Shown here in pieces: positions 8,656 to 18,216 of a stretch of DNA of 64,000 nucleotides. This DNA is from Vibrio ouci (GTDB lineage: Bacteria; Pseudomonadota; Gammaproteobacteria; Enterobacterales; Vibrionaceae): NCBI RefSeq assembly GCF_004551525.1, contig NZ_SATR01000025.1, positions 1-64,000 of the forward strand. The letters run 5' to 3'. The notes under the pieces are model-generated. The model was given only the letters and a program-made list of their open reading frames with translations. It was not told the DNA's origin and did no database searches. Position 1 is the stretch's first letter. The number at the start of each line of letters is the position of its first letter. Position numbers and translations under genes: made by a program.

Positions 8656-10293
8656 ATGTTTACCGATTTATCTATAAAGAAGAAAATCGTTCTGCCCGTC
8701 ATTTTGATCATATTACTTTTTACCACTAGTTCCGTTATAAATGTCGTCACATCCCGGAGCCAGGCTCAACTATCTAGTTCGATTCAACAACACTACTTAC
8801 CCGCCTTATTTACGCTTGAGGACGCCTATCGCGACTTGTATCAAGCGACTTCCGCAGTTCAAGCCCTTGTACTAGCAACTTCAGAGAAAGAAATCGAGCA
8901 TCACCGATTTGAATACAAAGACAATGCATATAAAGCAATTCCTCGAATGGAAAGCGCAATAGAGCTAGTTGAACTTGATTTATTGCCAAAGTCACTGGAA
9001 CAAGATATAGACCACCTTGTTAGACTAGGTAAGAACTGGCTTGAAAGTTATGAAGTGTTTATAAATACGCCTGAATCTCAGTGGCAATTGTTCTATGAGC
9101 AAAATAAAGGAACATTTGACCGCCAATTCATAGAGGTACGCGAGCAACTAAACGTAGTTAAGGATGCGATTGAAGCCGCACGTAGTGAAGCTCAGTTGAA
9201 AAATGAGGCAGCAGCAAAACAGGCAGAGTTAACATTAGAAATTGGTACGACAGTCGTTATTCTAATCGCTCTGTTAACCTGTTGGTTTTTAATTAAAGTG
9301 ATAGTCAAACCCATCGAAAACATTACACAAGCGATGCACGACATTGCTTCCGGAGACGGCAATTTAAACCAACGAATTGCGAGTCAGTCAAAAGACGAAG
9401 TCGGACAACTTGCTGAGGGTTTCAATATATTTGTATCAAAGATACAGAACACCATTGAACAAGTCATTGATAGTGCGGCCTCTGTTCGTGCTGAGATGTC
9501 ACACCTCACTAGTGTTGCTCAATCAATTTCTAATTCAACCAATCATCAACAACGCGAAAGCGAAGTTGTTGCTGCAGCCGTACATGAAATGCAAACCACA
9601 AGTCATTTGGTCAGTGAAAATGCAAGTAATGCTGCAGAAGCGAGCCATGGAGCTAACCAAGAAGTTCAATCAGCAAACCTAGTACTAGAATCAACTGTGA
9701 ATTCTATTCGAGCGCTCGCTACCGATATAGATAATGCTAGTGGAGTGATCCACACATTAGACCAAGATGTTACAAACATCGCATCGATACTCGATGTTAT
9801 TTGCGGAATTGCGGAGCAAACTAACTTACTTGCTCTTAATGCCGCTATTGAAGCTGCTCGCGCTGGTGAGCAGGGTCGCGGTTTTGCAGTTGTCGCAGAC
9901 GAAGTACGATCTCTTGCTAGTAGAACGCAACATAGTACCGGAGAGATTCAAGCAATGATCGAGCGTTTGCAATCTGGTGCAAAGCAAGCTGTAAACGTTA
10001 TGCAAGCAAGTAAAAATAGCAGCGACTCTACTATTTCATCGGCCCTGTCGGCAACTGAGTCACTACACGAAATCCTGACTGCGATCAGCAAAATGAATGA
10101 AATGAACACTCAAATTGCAACCGCTGCATCTCAGCAAAGTTCCGTTAGTGAAGAGGTTAACTGCAACGTACAGAAAATTGCAGACAATAGCATCGCTATG
10201 GTTGAAATGGTTGGTACCGCGGATCAAGCAATCTGTGCTCTCGAGAAACAATGTGAGCGCTTAGAAGAACTGGTTTCACAATTTAAGTGTTAG
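8656..10293 (+). CDS. Methyl-accepting chemotaxis protein
   Basis: A 545-residue chemoreceptor that feeds signals to CheA/CheW. It has membrane segment 1 at about residues 10-30, a periplasmic four-helix-bundle-type sensor (30-190), membrane segment 2 at ~195-217, and a HAMP linker starting [13 protein letters not shown]. The long cytoplasmic coiled-coil has the hairpin tip [20 protein letters not shown] and the following [15 protein letters not shown]. The C-terminus ends in LVSQFKC, with no CheR-tethering pentapeptide. The sensor domain has no recognisable ligand motif. It is a single gene ending at a bidirectional terminator. The ribosome site is weak (ACAAGCTGA). Confidence 0.93.
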   Translation: MFTDLSIKKKIVLPVILIILLFTTSSVINVVTSRSQAQLSSSIQQHYLPALFTLEDAYRDLYQATSAVQALVLATSEKEIEHHRFEYKDNAYKAIPRMESAIELVELDLLPKSLEQDIDHLVRLGKNWLESYEVFINTPESQWQLFYEQNKGTFDRQFIEVREQLNVVKDAIEAARSEAQLKNEAAAKQAELTLEIGTTVVILIALLTCWFLIKVIVKPIENITQAMHDIASGDGNLNQRIASQSKDEVGQLAEGFNIFVSKIQNTIEQVIDSAASVRAEMSHLTSVAQSISNSTNHQQRESEVVAAAVHEMQTTSHLVSENASNAAEASHGANQEVQSANLVLESTVNSIRALATDIDNASGVIHTLDQDVTNIASILDVICGIAEQTNLLALNAAIEAARAGEQGRGFAVVADEVRSLASRTQHSTGEIQAMIERLQSGAKQAVNVMQASKNSSDSTISSALSATESLHEILTAISKMNEMNTQIATAASQQSSVSEEVNCNVQKIADNSIAMVEMVGTADQAICALEKQCERLEELVSQFKC

Positions 10294-10348
10294 CACGAAA
10301 TTAACGACTAGGCCGACTCGCATTAGGGTCGGCTATTGCAGACTAAGT

Positions 10349-10378
10349 AAAAAGGCAGCGATATGCTGCCTTTTCTTT
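10349..10378. terminator. Bidirectional terminator between MCP and Nudix-PAP2 gene
   Basis: AAAAGGCAGC, loop GATAT, GCTGCCTTTT with T-rich flank on both strands, between convergent genes. Confidence 0.85.
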
Positions 10379-10389
10379 ACTCAGATCAA

Positions 10390-11826
10390 TTAGCGCTTAG
10401 ACTTGGTATTGATGCGAATGATCATTACAAACAACAATATTAATATTGGATAGCGGAGCGTTTCAGCAATTAATGACTGTAAGCCACTGTGAGACAACGT
10501 TGTCACCAAGCGATCCCAAACAAGATCTAAAGCAATGGCCAACAGAGCAGCAATAGCGATAGCCATCCCTGAAGCTCTAGTGTGGTCATCCTTAAGCGTC
10601 GCGACCAAAGCAGAGACAGTGATCGTGATGGCCAACCAATAAGTGAACGCAGGAATTGGCCAGAAGAATGTTAATACTGCCGTCAACACGACCAAAGTCA
10701 ACCAAACTGCTTTAGATGATAAGGTCTGGATGAGGTTTATATCTGGCTTCACATCCAATCGAATCATATGCCACGCACAAAGTGCACCAAGAATTGCGCC
10801 ACTCACGCTATCGATCAAAAACGCAGCCCCATTGTAGAATCGAGACAAACTGAGCCAGATAACAATACACAATAAGATTACAGACCACCGATTCACGGAT
10901 AGTCGCTTACAAGCATGTAATACCCATATACCCACACAAAACCATATGGACATGGATAAGCTTGGTAAACTGTACCCATAGCTATGTGCAACCTCTACAG
11001 CTGGTATATATACATGTGGCCTTGGATGGTTAAAGCCTTGCTGTGCTATCAAGGCGAGAAGCGATGTTACTGTAACCGCAAAAAACACTTTGTAAGCAAA
11101 CTGCTTTCCAAACTTCCAATAAATAAGTGGGATAACAACAAGCAATAGAGTTGGAGTTGCTAGTACCCCGCCCGCATAGAATATGTACTCAATAATGGAA
11201 CGTGTTTCAGAGGGAAGTCGATGGATCGCACTTTGAGCTTGTACCATCCAATCCAACTCTATCTGATTGATCTCAGGGGCGGCTTCGACAAGGTTTCCAA
11301 CATAAACGACTGGTTGATCGGTGGCACTAGGCAAGGTGTCAATTAGCCATTGTAGTTGCTCGGGAAACCGGTATCTGTGCGCAGGTACTACTGCAGGATC
11401 GATCAAGGTAGCCGACGCAACTTCGATACCATAGTGTGGTGCAAACCAAACCGGTAGCTCATTACCATCAAGATGGTTGTTAAACTGAAAAGCAACAATA
11501 TCAGAGTCACTCACGCAGTCGTAGAATATTGCTTCCTCTGTACGCCCTAATTCACCCGCAATTGAAACCACAAGCCCAGTTTCTTCCCAAGTTTCACGCT
11601 GCGCGGCCAAAGCTGGGTCTTCCCCTTGAAGAATGGTTCCGGCAGGTAACGAGAGCTTTTTGGTCAATATTTCATTGACCATTACAACTTTATCATCAGA
11701 CCGGATTACGCAAACTGCCCCTTTAAGATTGGATGCTTCATTCGCTGAGGCAATAGGTAGCGAAGTAATGAAGAACAAACCGATAAGGAATATAAAAAGG
11801 TTTCGAGTCAGTGTCATAATGTCCAT
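10390..11826 (-). CDS. Nudix hydrolase fused to degenerate PAP2-like membrane domain
   Basis: A 478-residue protein. It has a signal sequence or first membrane segment (residues ~8-28), then a Nudix domain with an intact Nudix box (GX5EX7REUXEEXGU, around residues 62-84: QRETWEETGL). From ~215 follows a multi-spanning membrane domain resembling PAP2 phosphatases. The PAP2 catalytic motifs are eroded. The KX6RP lysine is Gln (QQGFNHPRP), PSGH reads PSLS, and SRX5H reads SRFYNGAA, so both catalytic histidines are gone. The Nudix half, predicted on the periplasmic side, probably hydrolyses a nucleoside-diphosphate-linked substrate; the membrane half may only anchor or bind lipid. It starts three bases after the GNAT stop and has no ribosome site of its own, suggesting coupled translation. 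Confidence 0.8.
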   Translation of the reverse strand: MDIMTLTRNLFIFLIGLFFITSLPIASANEASNLKGAVCVIRSDDKVVMVNEILTKKLSLPAGTILQGEDPALAAQRETWEETGLVVSIAGELGRTEEAIFYDCVSDSDIVAFQFNNHLDGNELPVWFAPHYGIEVASATLIDPAVVPAHRYRFPEQLQWLIDTLPSATDQPVVYVGNLVEAAPEINQIELDWMVQAQSAIHRLPSETRSIIEYIFYAGGVLATPTLLLVVIPLIYWKFGKQFAYKVFFAVTVTSLLALIAQQGFNHPRPHVYIPAVEVAHSYGYSLPSLSMSIWFCVGIWVLHACKRLSVNRWSVILLCIVIWLSLSRFYNGAAFLIDSVSGAILGALCAWHMIRLDVKPDINLIQTLSSKAVWLTLVVLTAVLTFFWPIPAFTYWLAITITVSALVATLKDDHTRASGMAIAIAALLAIALDLVWDRLVTTLSHSGLQSLIAETLRYPILILLFVMIIRINTKSKR

Positions 11827-11829
11827 GAT

Positions 11830-12309
11830 TTAAGAGGTAACGGCTTTACGCATCCAATGGATGTGATGGTTAAAGCCCGAGTGGTTATAAAATTCAATAG
11901 CAAGTTGGTTAAACTCCCATACTTCAACGAAGATTTGTTTAACACCATACTCTTCAAATCGAGTTTCGAGCTCGCTGCAAAGACGCTTAGCAATGCCTTT
12001 CTCTCGATAGGTTGGCTTTACATAAAGCTCATCGATACTTCCCATTTGCACAGGTTGACTCACAGTCGATACAAGCTCACAAAAATGTCCGGAGATAAAG
12101 CCGACGACACGCTCCCCCTTACATGCAACCAAAACGATGCATTCAGGGTCATCAATGTAACGTGCAATGCTCTTCTCTTGCTCGATTTCCTGCGCACTTT
12201 TAAAGTGCTCCGGGCATTGGCGGTGATGCTCATCATGCAACTCAAACATTTGATCATTGAGCTGCTCCAAATCGTTCATCGACGCCGCGCGAATAGTTAC
12301 TTTCTGCAT
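11830..12309 (-). CDS. GNAT family N-acetyltransferase
   Basis: A 159-residue cytoplasmic acetyl-CoA-dependent transferase. The acetyl-CoA binding motif A is visible as IDELYVKPTYREKGIAKRL (residues ~92-110), preceded by the VACKGERVVGFI strand and followed by FVEVWEFNQLAIEFYNHSGF, the typical motif B end. The acceptor substrate is unknown. The start is the ATG at 12309. It is the first gene of a two-gene operon with the Nudix-PAP2 protein, three bases apart. No toxin-antitoxin partner is visible. Confidence 0.88.
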   Translation of the reverse strand: MQKVTIRAASMNDLEQLNDQMFELHDEHHRQCPEHFKSAQEIEQEKSIARYIDDPECIVLVACKGERVVGFISGHFCELVSTVSQPVQMGSIDELYVKPTYREKGIAKRLCSELETRFEEYGVKQIFVEVWEFNQLAIEFYNHSGFNHHIHWMRKAVTS

Positions 12310-12363
12310 AAATATTTTCGCGTAACGAATAAAGTCATAGTTTGGCTGTTTAACAAAAATATA

Positions 12364-12394
12364 TCAATAAAAAAGCCCCTACAAATAGGGGCTT
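12364..12394 (-). terminator. Terminator of the prp operon
   Basis: On the minus strand: AAGCCCCTA, loop TTTG, TAGGGGCTT then TTTTTT, just after the prpE stop codon. The plus-strand flank is less T-rich. Confidence 0.9.
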
Positions 12395-12413
12395 CATCTT
12401 ATATTTCCTGAGC

Positions 12414-14291
12414 TTAAGCTTTTAATACACGCTCAATTTCTTCTAAGCTGGTCGGGTCATCAATCGTCGATGGCACCGTATACTGTTCTCCATCCGCGAT
12501 TTGGCGGATCGTCCTACGCAAGATTTTTCCTGAGCGAGTCTTAGGTAAACGCTCAACCACCAGCGCGTGCTTAAAGCAGGCAACGGCGCCGATTTCATCA
12601 CGAACCTTACCAACCAGCTCGCCTTCGAGCTGAATGTCATCAACCTTAACGCCGTCTTTGAGTACCACTAGGCCAAGAGGCATCTGACCTTTAAGTTCGT
12701 CATGTACGCCAACTACTGCACATTCTGCAATCGCTGGGTGGCCGCCGACGATCTCTTCCATCTCACCGGTTGATAATCGGTGGCCGGCAACGTTAATCAC
12801 GTCATCAATACGGCCCATAATGAACAGGTAACCCTCTTCGTCAAGGTAACCACCATCACCCGATACGTAGTAACCTGGGAACTGGCTAAGATAGCCCGAT
12901 TCGAAACGGTCGTGGTTACGCCATACCGTAGGCAGACAACTTGGAGGCAGTGGGCGCTTAAGAGCTACAAACCCTTGTTGGTTCGCTTTTACCCTCTCAC
13001 CAAGCTCATTGAGGATCTCAACCTGATAACCTGGGATTGGCTTAGTTGCCGAACCAGCCTTTACTGGCATAAGCTCGATACCCGTCGGATTACCGGCAAT
13101 TGCCCAACCTGTTTCTGTTTGCCACCAGTGGTCAATCACAGGCTTATCCGCTTTGCTTTCGACCCATTCTAGAGTTGGCGGATCAAGGCGCTCACCCGCC
13201 ATAAAGATAGTTTTTAAGCTTGATAGGTCATACTGGTTAATAAAGTTACCATCCGGATCTTCTTTCTTGATTGCACGGAACGCCGTTGGCGCCGAGAACA
13301 GAACCTCGACTTTATACTCTTCACACACTCGCCAGAAGGCGCCCGGATCTGGAGTACGAACGGGTTTGCCTTCAAACAGTACCGTTGTACAGCCGTGAAT
13401 CAGTGGTGCATAGACAATGTAAGAGTGACCAACCACCCAACCGACGTCCGATGCAGCCCAGAAGACGCCATCTTGAGGAATGTTATAGATAGAGGTCATT
13501 GAGTACTTCATCGCGACCGCATGACCGCCATTATCACGTACAACGCCTTTCGGTTTCCCCGTAGTGCCCGAGGTATAGAGGATGTAAAGCGGATCCGTTG
13601 CTAAAACAGGAACACACGCATGAGGAAGCGCAGAGTCATAAGCCGACGCCCAATCCACATCTCGCTCTTTGTTAAGCTCAGCTTCACACTGAGATCTTTG
13701 TAAGACCAAGACACTTTCTGGCTTCCAGCGACTGTCCATAATCGCTTTATCCACCAGAGGTTTATATGGAATGACTTTCGCCACTTCAATCCCACAAGAC
13801 GCCGTCATCACCACTTTTGGCTCAGCATCTTCAAGACGCACGGCAAGCTCGTTCGCGGCAAAGCCACCAAAAACCACCGAATGAATTGCGCCAAGTCGCG
13901 CACATGCCAGCATCGCCATCGCAGCTTCCGGTATCATCGGCATATAGATTACGACCCGGTCGCCTTTGGCTACGCCTTGAAGGGCAAGCATACCGGCGAT
14001 TTTTGCGACTTTGTCTCGCAGCTGGTAATAGGTGTATTGCTGCTTTGTCCCAGTCACTGGCGAGTCATAAATCAAGGCAACATGATCACCTCTTCCCTGC
14101 TCGCAATGGTAATCTAACGCTAGCCAAGAGGTGTTAAGAACACCATCTGGAAACCATCGTTCTATACCGTTTTCGTCGTTGGCTAATATGGTTTGTGGCG
14201 ATTTAAACCAATCAATATTGTTCGCCTGTGCGCCCCAAAATGATTCCGGCTCACTGAGTGCCCATTGATATTCTTTCTGATATGCAGACAT
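12414..14291 (-). CDS. prpE: Propionate-CoA ligase PrpE
   Basis: Activates propionate to propionyl-CoA with ATP, feeding the methylcitrate cycle. The 625-residue acyl-adenylate enzyme shows the phosphate loop YTSGTTGKPKGVV, the WWQTETGW core, the GRIDDVINVAGHRLSTGE hinge, and the C-terminal catalytic lysine in RSGKILRR. The start chosen is the ATG at 14291, which follows GGAGGAAG and gives MSAYQKEYQWAL. A longer frame reaching 14357 abuts prpF but has no ribosome site. Last gene of the operon, 66 bases after prpF, followed by a terminator. Confidence 0.95.
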   Translation of the reverse strand: MSAYQKEYQWALSEPESFWGAQANNIDWFKSPQTILANDENGIERWFPDGVLNTSWLALDYHCEQGRGDHVALIYDSPVTGTKQQYTYYQLRDKVAKIAGMLALQGVAKGDRVVIYMPMIPEAAMAMLACARLGAIHSVVFGGFAANELAVRLEDAEPKVVMTASCGIEVAKVIPYKPLVDKAIMDSRWKPESVLVLQRSQCEAELNKERDVDWASAYDSALPHACVPVLATDPLYILYTSGTTGKPKGVVRDNGGHAVAMKYSMTSIYNIPQDGVFWAASDVGWVVGHSYIVYAPLIHGCTTVLFEGKPVRTPDPGAFWRVCEEYKVEVLFSAPTAFRAIKKEDPDGNFINQYDLSSLKTIFMAGERLDPPTLEWVESKADKPVIDHWWQTETGWAIAGNPTGIELMPVKAGSATKPIPGYQVEILNELGERVKANQQGFVALKRPLPPSCLPTVWRNHDRFESGYLSQFPGYYVSGDGGYLDEEGYLFIMGRIDDVINVAGHRLSTGEMEEIVGGHPAIAECAVVGVHDELKGQMPLGLVVLKDGVKVDDIQLEGELVGKVRDEIGAVACFKHALVVERLPKTRSGKILRRTIRQIADGEQYTVPSTIDDPTSLEEIERVLKA

Positions 14292-14357
14292 ATTGCTTCC
14301 TCCAGTATGTCCTGACATTGCTTTATTTATGTCGTTAGGTAATTGACTTAGTGCCAA

Positions 14358-15536
14358 TTACTCAAAGATATCGGAGGGTACACGCACAAAGCCCTCCATT
14401 AAGATGCGAGCGCTTCGGCTCATTGACGCTTTTTCTGCGGTCCAACCATCGCCAGCGTTCAGCGCTTTGGCACCGACTTTAAGTGTGCCTGACGGATGGC
14501 CAAACGTGACGGACTCTCGCTCACCGCCACCACAGACATTATTCACTAACGTACCGGGAACACATGCCGCAACAGCGATAGCAACCGCTGCAGTGCCCAT
14601 CATTGCGTGGTGGAGCTTGCCCATCGATAACGCTCGCACCAGCAGGTCAACCTGTTGTGTATCGATTTTCTTGCCACTTGATGAAACATAGCTTTTGGGC
14701 TGTGATACAAACGCTATTTTAGGCGTGTGCTGGCGGCTACTGGCTTGCTCTACAGACTCAATAAGGCCCATTTTTAACGCGCCATAGGCTCGGATGGTTT
14801 CAAAGCGGTCTAATGCAGCTTGATCACTGTTGATCGCCTCTTGTAGCTCGGTGCCTTGATAACTTAGTGCCTCTGCATCAATAAAGATGGTCGGGATCCC
14901 TGCATTAATCAGGGTCGCACTAAAGGTCCCTATATTCGGCACTTCCAAGGAGTCCACTTGGTTACCAGTTGGGAACATACTTCCTTCGCTTGCTCCCGGA
15001 GACATAAAGTCGACTTGTATTTCGGCTGCAGGAAACGTCACGCCATCAAGTTCAAACAGTCCTGTTTCTTGAACGCAGCCGTCAACAATTGGAACATGAA
15101 CAACAATGCTCTTGGCGATATTTACCTGCCAGACTCGCACCTCTACGATACCGTTGTGTGGAATGCGCTGTGGGTCTATCAGGCCAGCATGAATGGCAAA
15201 AGGCCCGACGGCAGCAGACAAGTTGCCGCAATTGCCACTCCAATCGACAAACGGTTTATCAATTGATACCTGCCCAAACAGATAGTCCACATCGTGATCA
15301 GGGCAAGTACTTTTCGAAACAATCACCGTCTTGCTTGTACTTGACGTCGCCCCGCCCATACCGTCAATTTGCTTACCATAAGGATCAGGGCTACCAATGA
15401 TGCGTAGCAATAACTTATCTCTTACTTGACCCGGTTCTTGCGCTTGCGCTGGGAGCTCTTCGAGATTAAAAAAGACCCCTTTACTGGTGCCCCCGCGCAT
15501 ATAGGTAGCGGGAACCTTAATTTGACTTGATGCCAT
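14358..15536 (-). CDS. prpF: 2-methylaconitate cis-trans isomerase PrpF
   Basis: Works with AcnD: isomerises the 2-methylaconitate made by AcnD so that aconitase B can hydrate it to 2-methylisocitrate. The 392 residues show the family opening PATYMRGGTSKGVFF, the first half-site DWSGNCGNLSAAVGPF with the catalytic cysteine, a second matching half in MGTAAVAIAVAACVPGTLVNN, and the C-terminal SARILMEGFVRVP. GGAGG lies seven bases before the ATG. It is 13 bases after acnD. Confidence 0.95.
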   Translation of the reverse strand: MASSQIKVPATYMRGGTSKGVFFNLEELPAQAQEPGQVRDKLLLRIIGSPDPYGKQIDGMGGATSSTSKTVIVSKSTCPDHDVDYLFGQVSIDKPFVDWSGNCGNLSAAVGPFAIHAGLIDPQRIPHNGIVEVRVWQVNIAKSIVVHVPIVDGCVQETGLFELDGVTFPAAEIQVDFMSPGASEGSMFPTGNQVDSLEVPNIGTFSATLINAGIPTIFIDAEALSYQGTELQEAINSDQAALDRFETIRAYGALKMGLIESVEQASSRQHTPKIAFVSQPKSYVSSSGKKIDTQQVDLLVRALSMGKLHHAMMGTAAVAIAVAACVPGTLVNNVCGGGERESVTFGHPSGTLKVGAKALNAGDGWTAEKASMSRSARILMEGFVRVPSDIFE

Positions 15537-15549
15537 GATTACCTCCTAC

Positions 15550-18141
15550 CTATTGTGCTAAGAAGTCTTGAGCAAAGCGCTGTAATACGCCACCTGCTTT
15601 ATAGACATTCACTTCGTCTTCAGTATCTAAGCGACACGTTACCGGAACATCAACTTTTTCACCGTTTGTCCGGGTCACCACTAGCGCTAAGTCTGCTCCC
15701 GGCGTTATTTCACCGATCACATCATAAAGCTCGCTACCGTCTAGCTGGAGGGTCTTGCGATCTGTGCCTGCTTTAAACTGCAATGGCAATACGCCCATAC
15801 CCACCAGGTTCGTTCTGTGAATACGCTCAAAACCTTCTGCTGCAATGGCTTCAACACCAGCCAAACGTACACCTTTCGCGGCCCAATCACGCGATGACCC
15901 TTGGCCGTAATCCGCACCTGCGATAATGATCAGTGGTTGCTTGCGCTGCATATAGTTCTCGATGGCTTCCCACATACGGGTCACCTTGCCTTCAGGCTCG
16001 ACTCTAGTCAGTGAACCTTGAACCACTTCGCCTTGCTCTAATACCATCTCATTGAATAATTTAGGGTTAGCAAACGTTGCTCGCTGTGCGGTTAAGTGGT
16101 CGCCTCGGTGAGTTGCGTATGAGTTAAAATCTTCCTCCGGCACGTCCATAGAAGCAAGGTATTCACCAGCGGCACTGCTCGCTAAAATCGCGTTAGACGG
16201 TGATAAATGATCAGTTGTGATGTTATCGCCTAACACTGCTAACGGCCGCATTCCTGAAAGGCTGCGCTCTCCTGCCAGCGCTCCTTCCCAATAAGGCGGC
16301 CTGCGTATATAGGTACTCTTTGGTCGCCAGTCGTATAAAGGATTGCTGCTGCGCTCATCGTCATCAAGCTTAAACATTTGGATATAGACCTGTTTAAACT
16401 GCTCAGGTTTGACGTGCTTACCCACGACAGCATCAATCTCTTCGTCCGTTGGCCATAAATCATTAAGATAGACTGGATTGCCGCTTTGGTCAGTGCCTAA
16501 TGAGTCACGTTCGATATCAAAACGCATCGTCCCAGCTAATGCATAAGCAACCACGAGTGGAGGTGAGGCAAGAAACGCCTGTTTAGCATAAGGATGGATA
16601 CGCCCATCAAAGTTACGATTCCCTGATAAGACAGCTGTGGTGTACACGTCTCGTTCAATGATCTCTTGCTGAATCTCAGGGTCGAGAGCGCCACTCATAC
16701 CGTTACATGTCGTGCAAGCATAAGCCACGATACCAAAACCGAGCTTTTCCAATTCCGGTAACAGCCCGGCATCTTCTAAGTAAAGTTTGGCAACCTTTGA
16801 TCCCGGAGCGAATGAAGACTTCACCCAAGGTTTTCTAATTAGGCCGAGCTCATTGGCTTTCTTAGCCACAAGGCCCGCTGCAACCACATTACGGGGGTTA
16901 CTGGTATTGGTGCATGATGTTATCGCCGCAATAATTACCGCGCCATCTGGCAATTGCTGAGAAGACTGCTCTTCTATCGCATTACCTGCAATGCCGCGTG
17001 CAACAAGCTCGGAGGTAGGAAGTCGACGATGAGGGTTCGATGGCCCCGCCATATTGCGAGTTACCTGAGACAAATCAAACTCAAGCACACGCTCATACTG
17101 AGCCGTTTCCAAATCATCAGCCCACAAGCCAGTTTGCTTAGCGTACTGCTCTACCAGTGCAACCTGCTCTTCATCACGACCAGTCAACTTAAGGTAATTG
17201 ATTGTCTGCTCATCAATATAGAACATACCCGCAGTGGCACCGTATTCTGGCGTCATATTAGATATTGTCGCTCGGTCGCCAATCGTAAGATCTCTTGCTC
17301 CCTCGCCAAAAAATTCAAGGTAAGAAGAAACCACACGTGCATTGCGCAGAAACTCAGTGATTGCCAAAACAATATCTGTAGCGGTAATACCTGGCTGACG
17401 CTTACCTGTCAGTTTTACACCAACAATATCAGGCAGTCTCATCATCGAAGGACGCCCGAGCATCACCATTTCCGCCTCTAAGCCGCCGACACCGATAGCA
17501 ATGACGCCTAATGCGTCAACATGGGGCGTATGGCTATCGGTCCCAACGCAGGTATCTGGGTACGCAATCCCTTGTTTCGCTTGAACAACTGGCGACATTT
17601 TCTCTAAGTTGATCTGATGCATAATGCCGTTACCCGCAGGGATCACGCTGACATTTTCAAATGCCGTTTTACACCACTCAATAAAATGAAATCTGTCTTC
17701 ATTGCGGCGTTCTTCTATCGCGCGATTTTTCTCAAACGCCTTCGGATCGTACCCGCCGTGTTCTACGGCTAATGAGTGATCAACAATGAGTTGCGTTTCG
17801 ACCACAGGGTTAACCTTAGCGGGATCTCCCCCCTGCTCTGCAATGGCATCTCTTAGCCCTGCAAGATCGACAAGTGCCGTCTGGCCAAGGATGTCATGAC
17901 ATACCACGCGGGCCGGATACCAAGGAAAATCGAGGTCTCTCTTACAATAAATAAGCTGCTCTAGGCTTTGATTTAGTTTGCTAGGCTCACAGCGTCGAAC
18001 CAGTTGTTCGGCTAATACGCGGGAGGTATAAGGTAGCTTTTCATACGCACCATCAGATAGTGCATTGACCGCTTCTCTGGCATCGAAATAGTCAAGATCG
18101 GTTCCCGGGAGCGCTTTTCGGTATAAAGTGTTATTGCTCAT
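15550..18141 (-). CDS. acnD: 2-methylcitrate dehydratase AcnD (Fe/S-dependent)
   Basis: Aconitase-family enzyme dehydrating 2-methylcitrate to 2-methylaconitate. The 863 residues contain the substrate loop TCVGTDSHTPHVD, iron-sulfur cysteines in AITSCTNTSNP and ACTTCNGMSG, and the swivelling-domain motif GADYGQGSSRDWAAKG. The ACTTCNGMSGALD variant is typical of the AcnD branch rather than AcnA. The start is the ATG at 18141 (MSNNTLYRK), preceded by GGAAG; an upstream in-frame ATG at 18153 lacks a ribosome site. The prpF partner follows directly, as AcnD requires. A strong hairpin lies between prpC and this gene. Confidence 0.95.
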   Translation of the reverse strand: MSNNTLYRKALPGTDLDYFDAREAVNALSDGAYEKLPYTSRVLAEQLVRRCEPSKLNQSLEQLIYCKRDLDFPWYPARVVCHDILGQTALVDLAGLRDAIAEQGGDPAKVNPVVETQLIVDHSLAVEHGGYDPKAFEKNRAIEERRNEDRFHFIEWCKTAFENVSVIPAGNGIMHQINLEKMSPVVQAKQGIAYPDTCVGTDSHTPHVDALGVIAIGVGGLEAEMVMLGRPSMMRLPDIVGVKLTGKRQPGITATDIVLAITEFLRNARVVSSYLEFFGEGARDLTIGDRATISNMTPEYGATAGMFYIDEQTINYLKLTGRDEEQVALVEQYAKQTGLWADDLETAQYERVLEFDLSQVTRNMAGPSNPHRRLPTSELVARGIAGNAIEEQSSQQLPDGAVIIAAITSCTNTSNPRNVVAAGLVAKKANELGLIRKPWVKSSFAPGSKVAKLYLEDAGLLPELEKLGFGIVAYACTTCNGMSGALDPEIQQEIIERDVYTTAVLSGNRNFDGRIHPYAKQAFLASPPLVVAYALAGTMRFDIERDSLGTDQSGNPVYLNDLWPTDEEIDAVVGKHVKPEQFKQVYIQMFKLDDDERSSNPLYDWRPKSTYIRRPPYWEGALAGERSLSGMRPLAVLGDNITTDHLSPSNAILASSAAGEYLASMDVPEEDFNSYATHRGDHLTAQRATFANPKLFNEMVLEQGEVVQGSLTRVEPEGKVTRMWEAIENYMQRKQPLIIIAGADYGQGSSRDWAAKGVRLAGVEAIAAEGFERIHRTNLVGMGVLPLQFKAGTDRKTLQLDGSELYDVIGEITPGADLALVVTRTNGEKVDVPVTCRLDTEDEVNVYKAGGVLQRFAQDFLAQ

Positions 18142-18167
18142 ATCTGCTTCCATTCAGGTAATAGGTT

Positions 18168-18195
18168 ATTCGCCTCACCGCGTTGTGAGGCGAAT
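18168..18195 (-). other. Perfect 11-bp mRNA hairpin between prpC and acnD
   Basis: ATTCGCCTCAC, six-base loop, GTGAGGCGAAT. There is no T-run on the minus strand, so it is not a standard terminator. It probably stabilises or sets the processing of the upstream prpR-prpB-prpC message, lowering acnD-prpF-prpE relative to prpBC (inference). Confidence 0.7.
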
Positions 18196-18216
18196 CGTTG
18201 ACAATTACCTAGCCGC

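Noticed and set aside
11857-12411. Long plus-strand frame of 184 codons over the GNAT gene
   Set aside because: It lies opposite a well-conserved acetyltransferase and has no recognisable protein features.
16954-17481. Plus-strand frame of 175 codons inside acnD
   Set aside because: Antisense shadow of the aconitase-like gene; no family resemblance.
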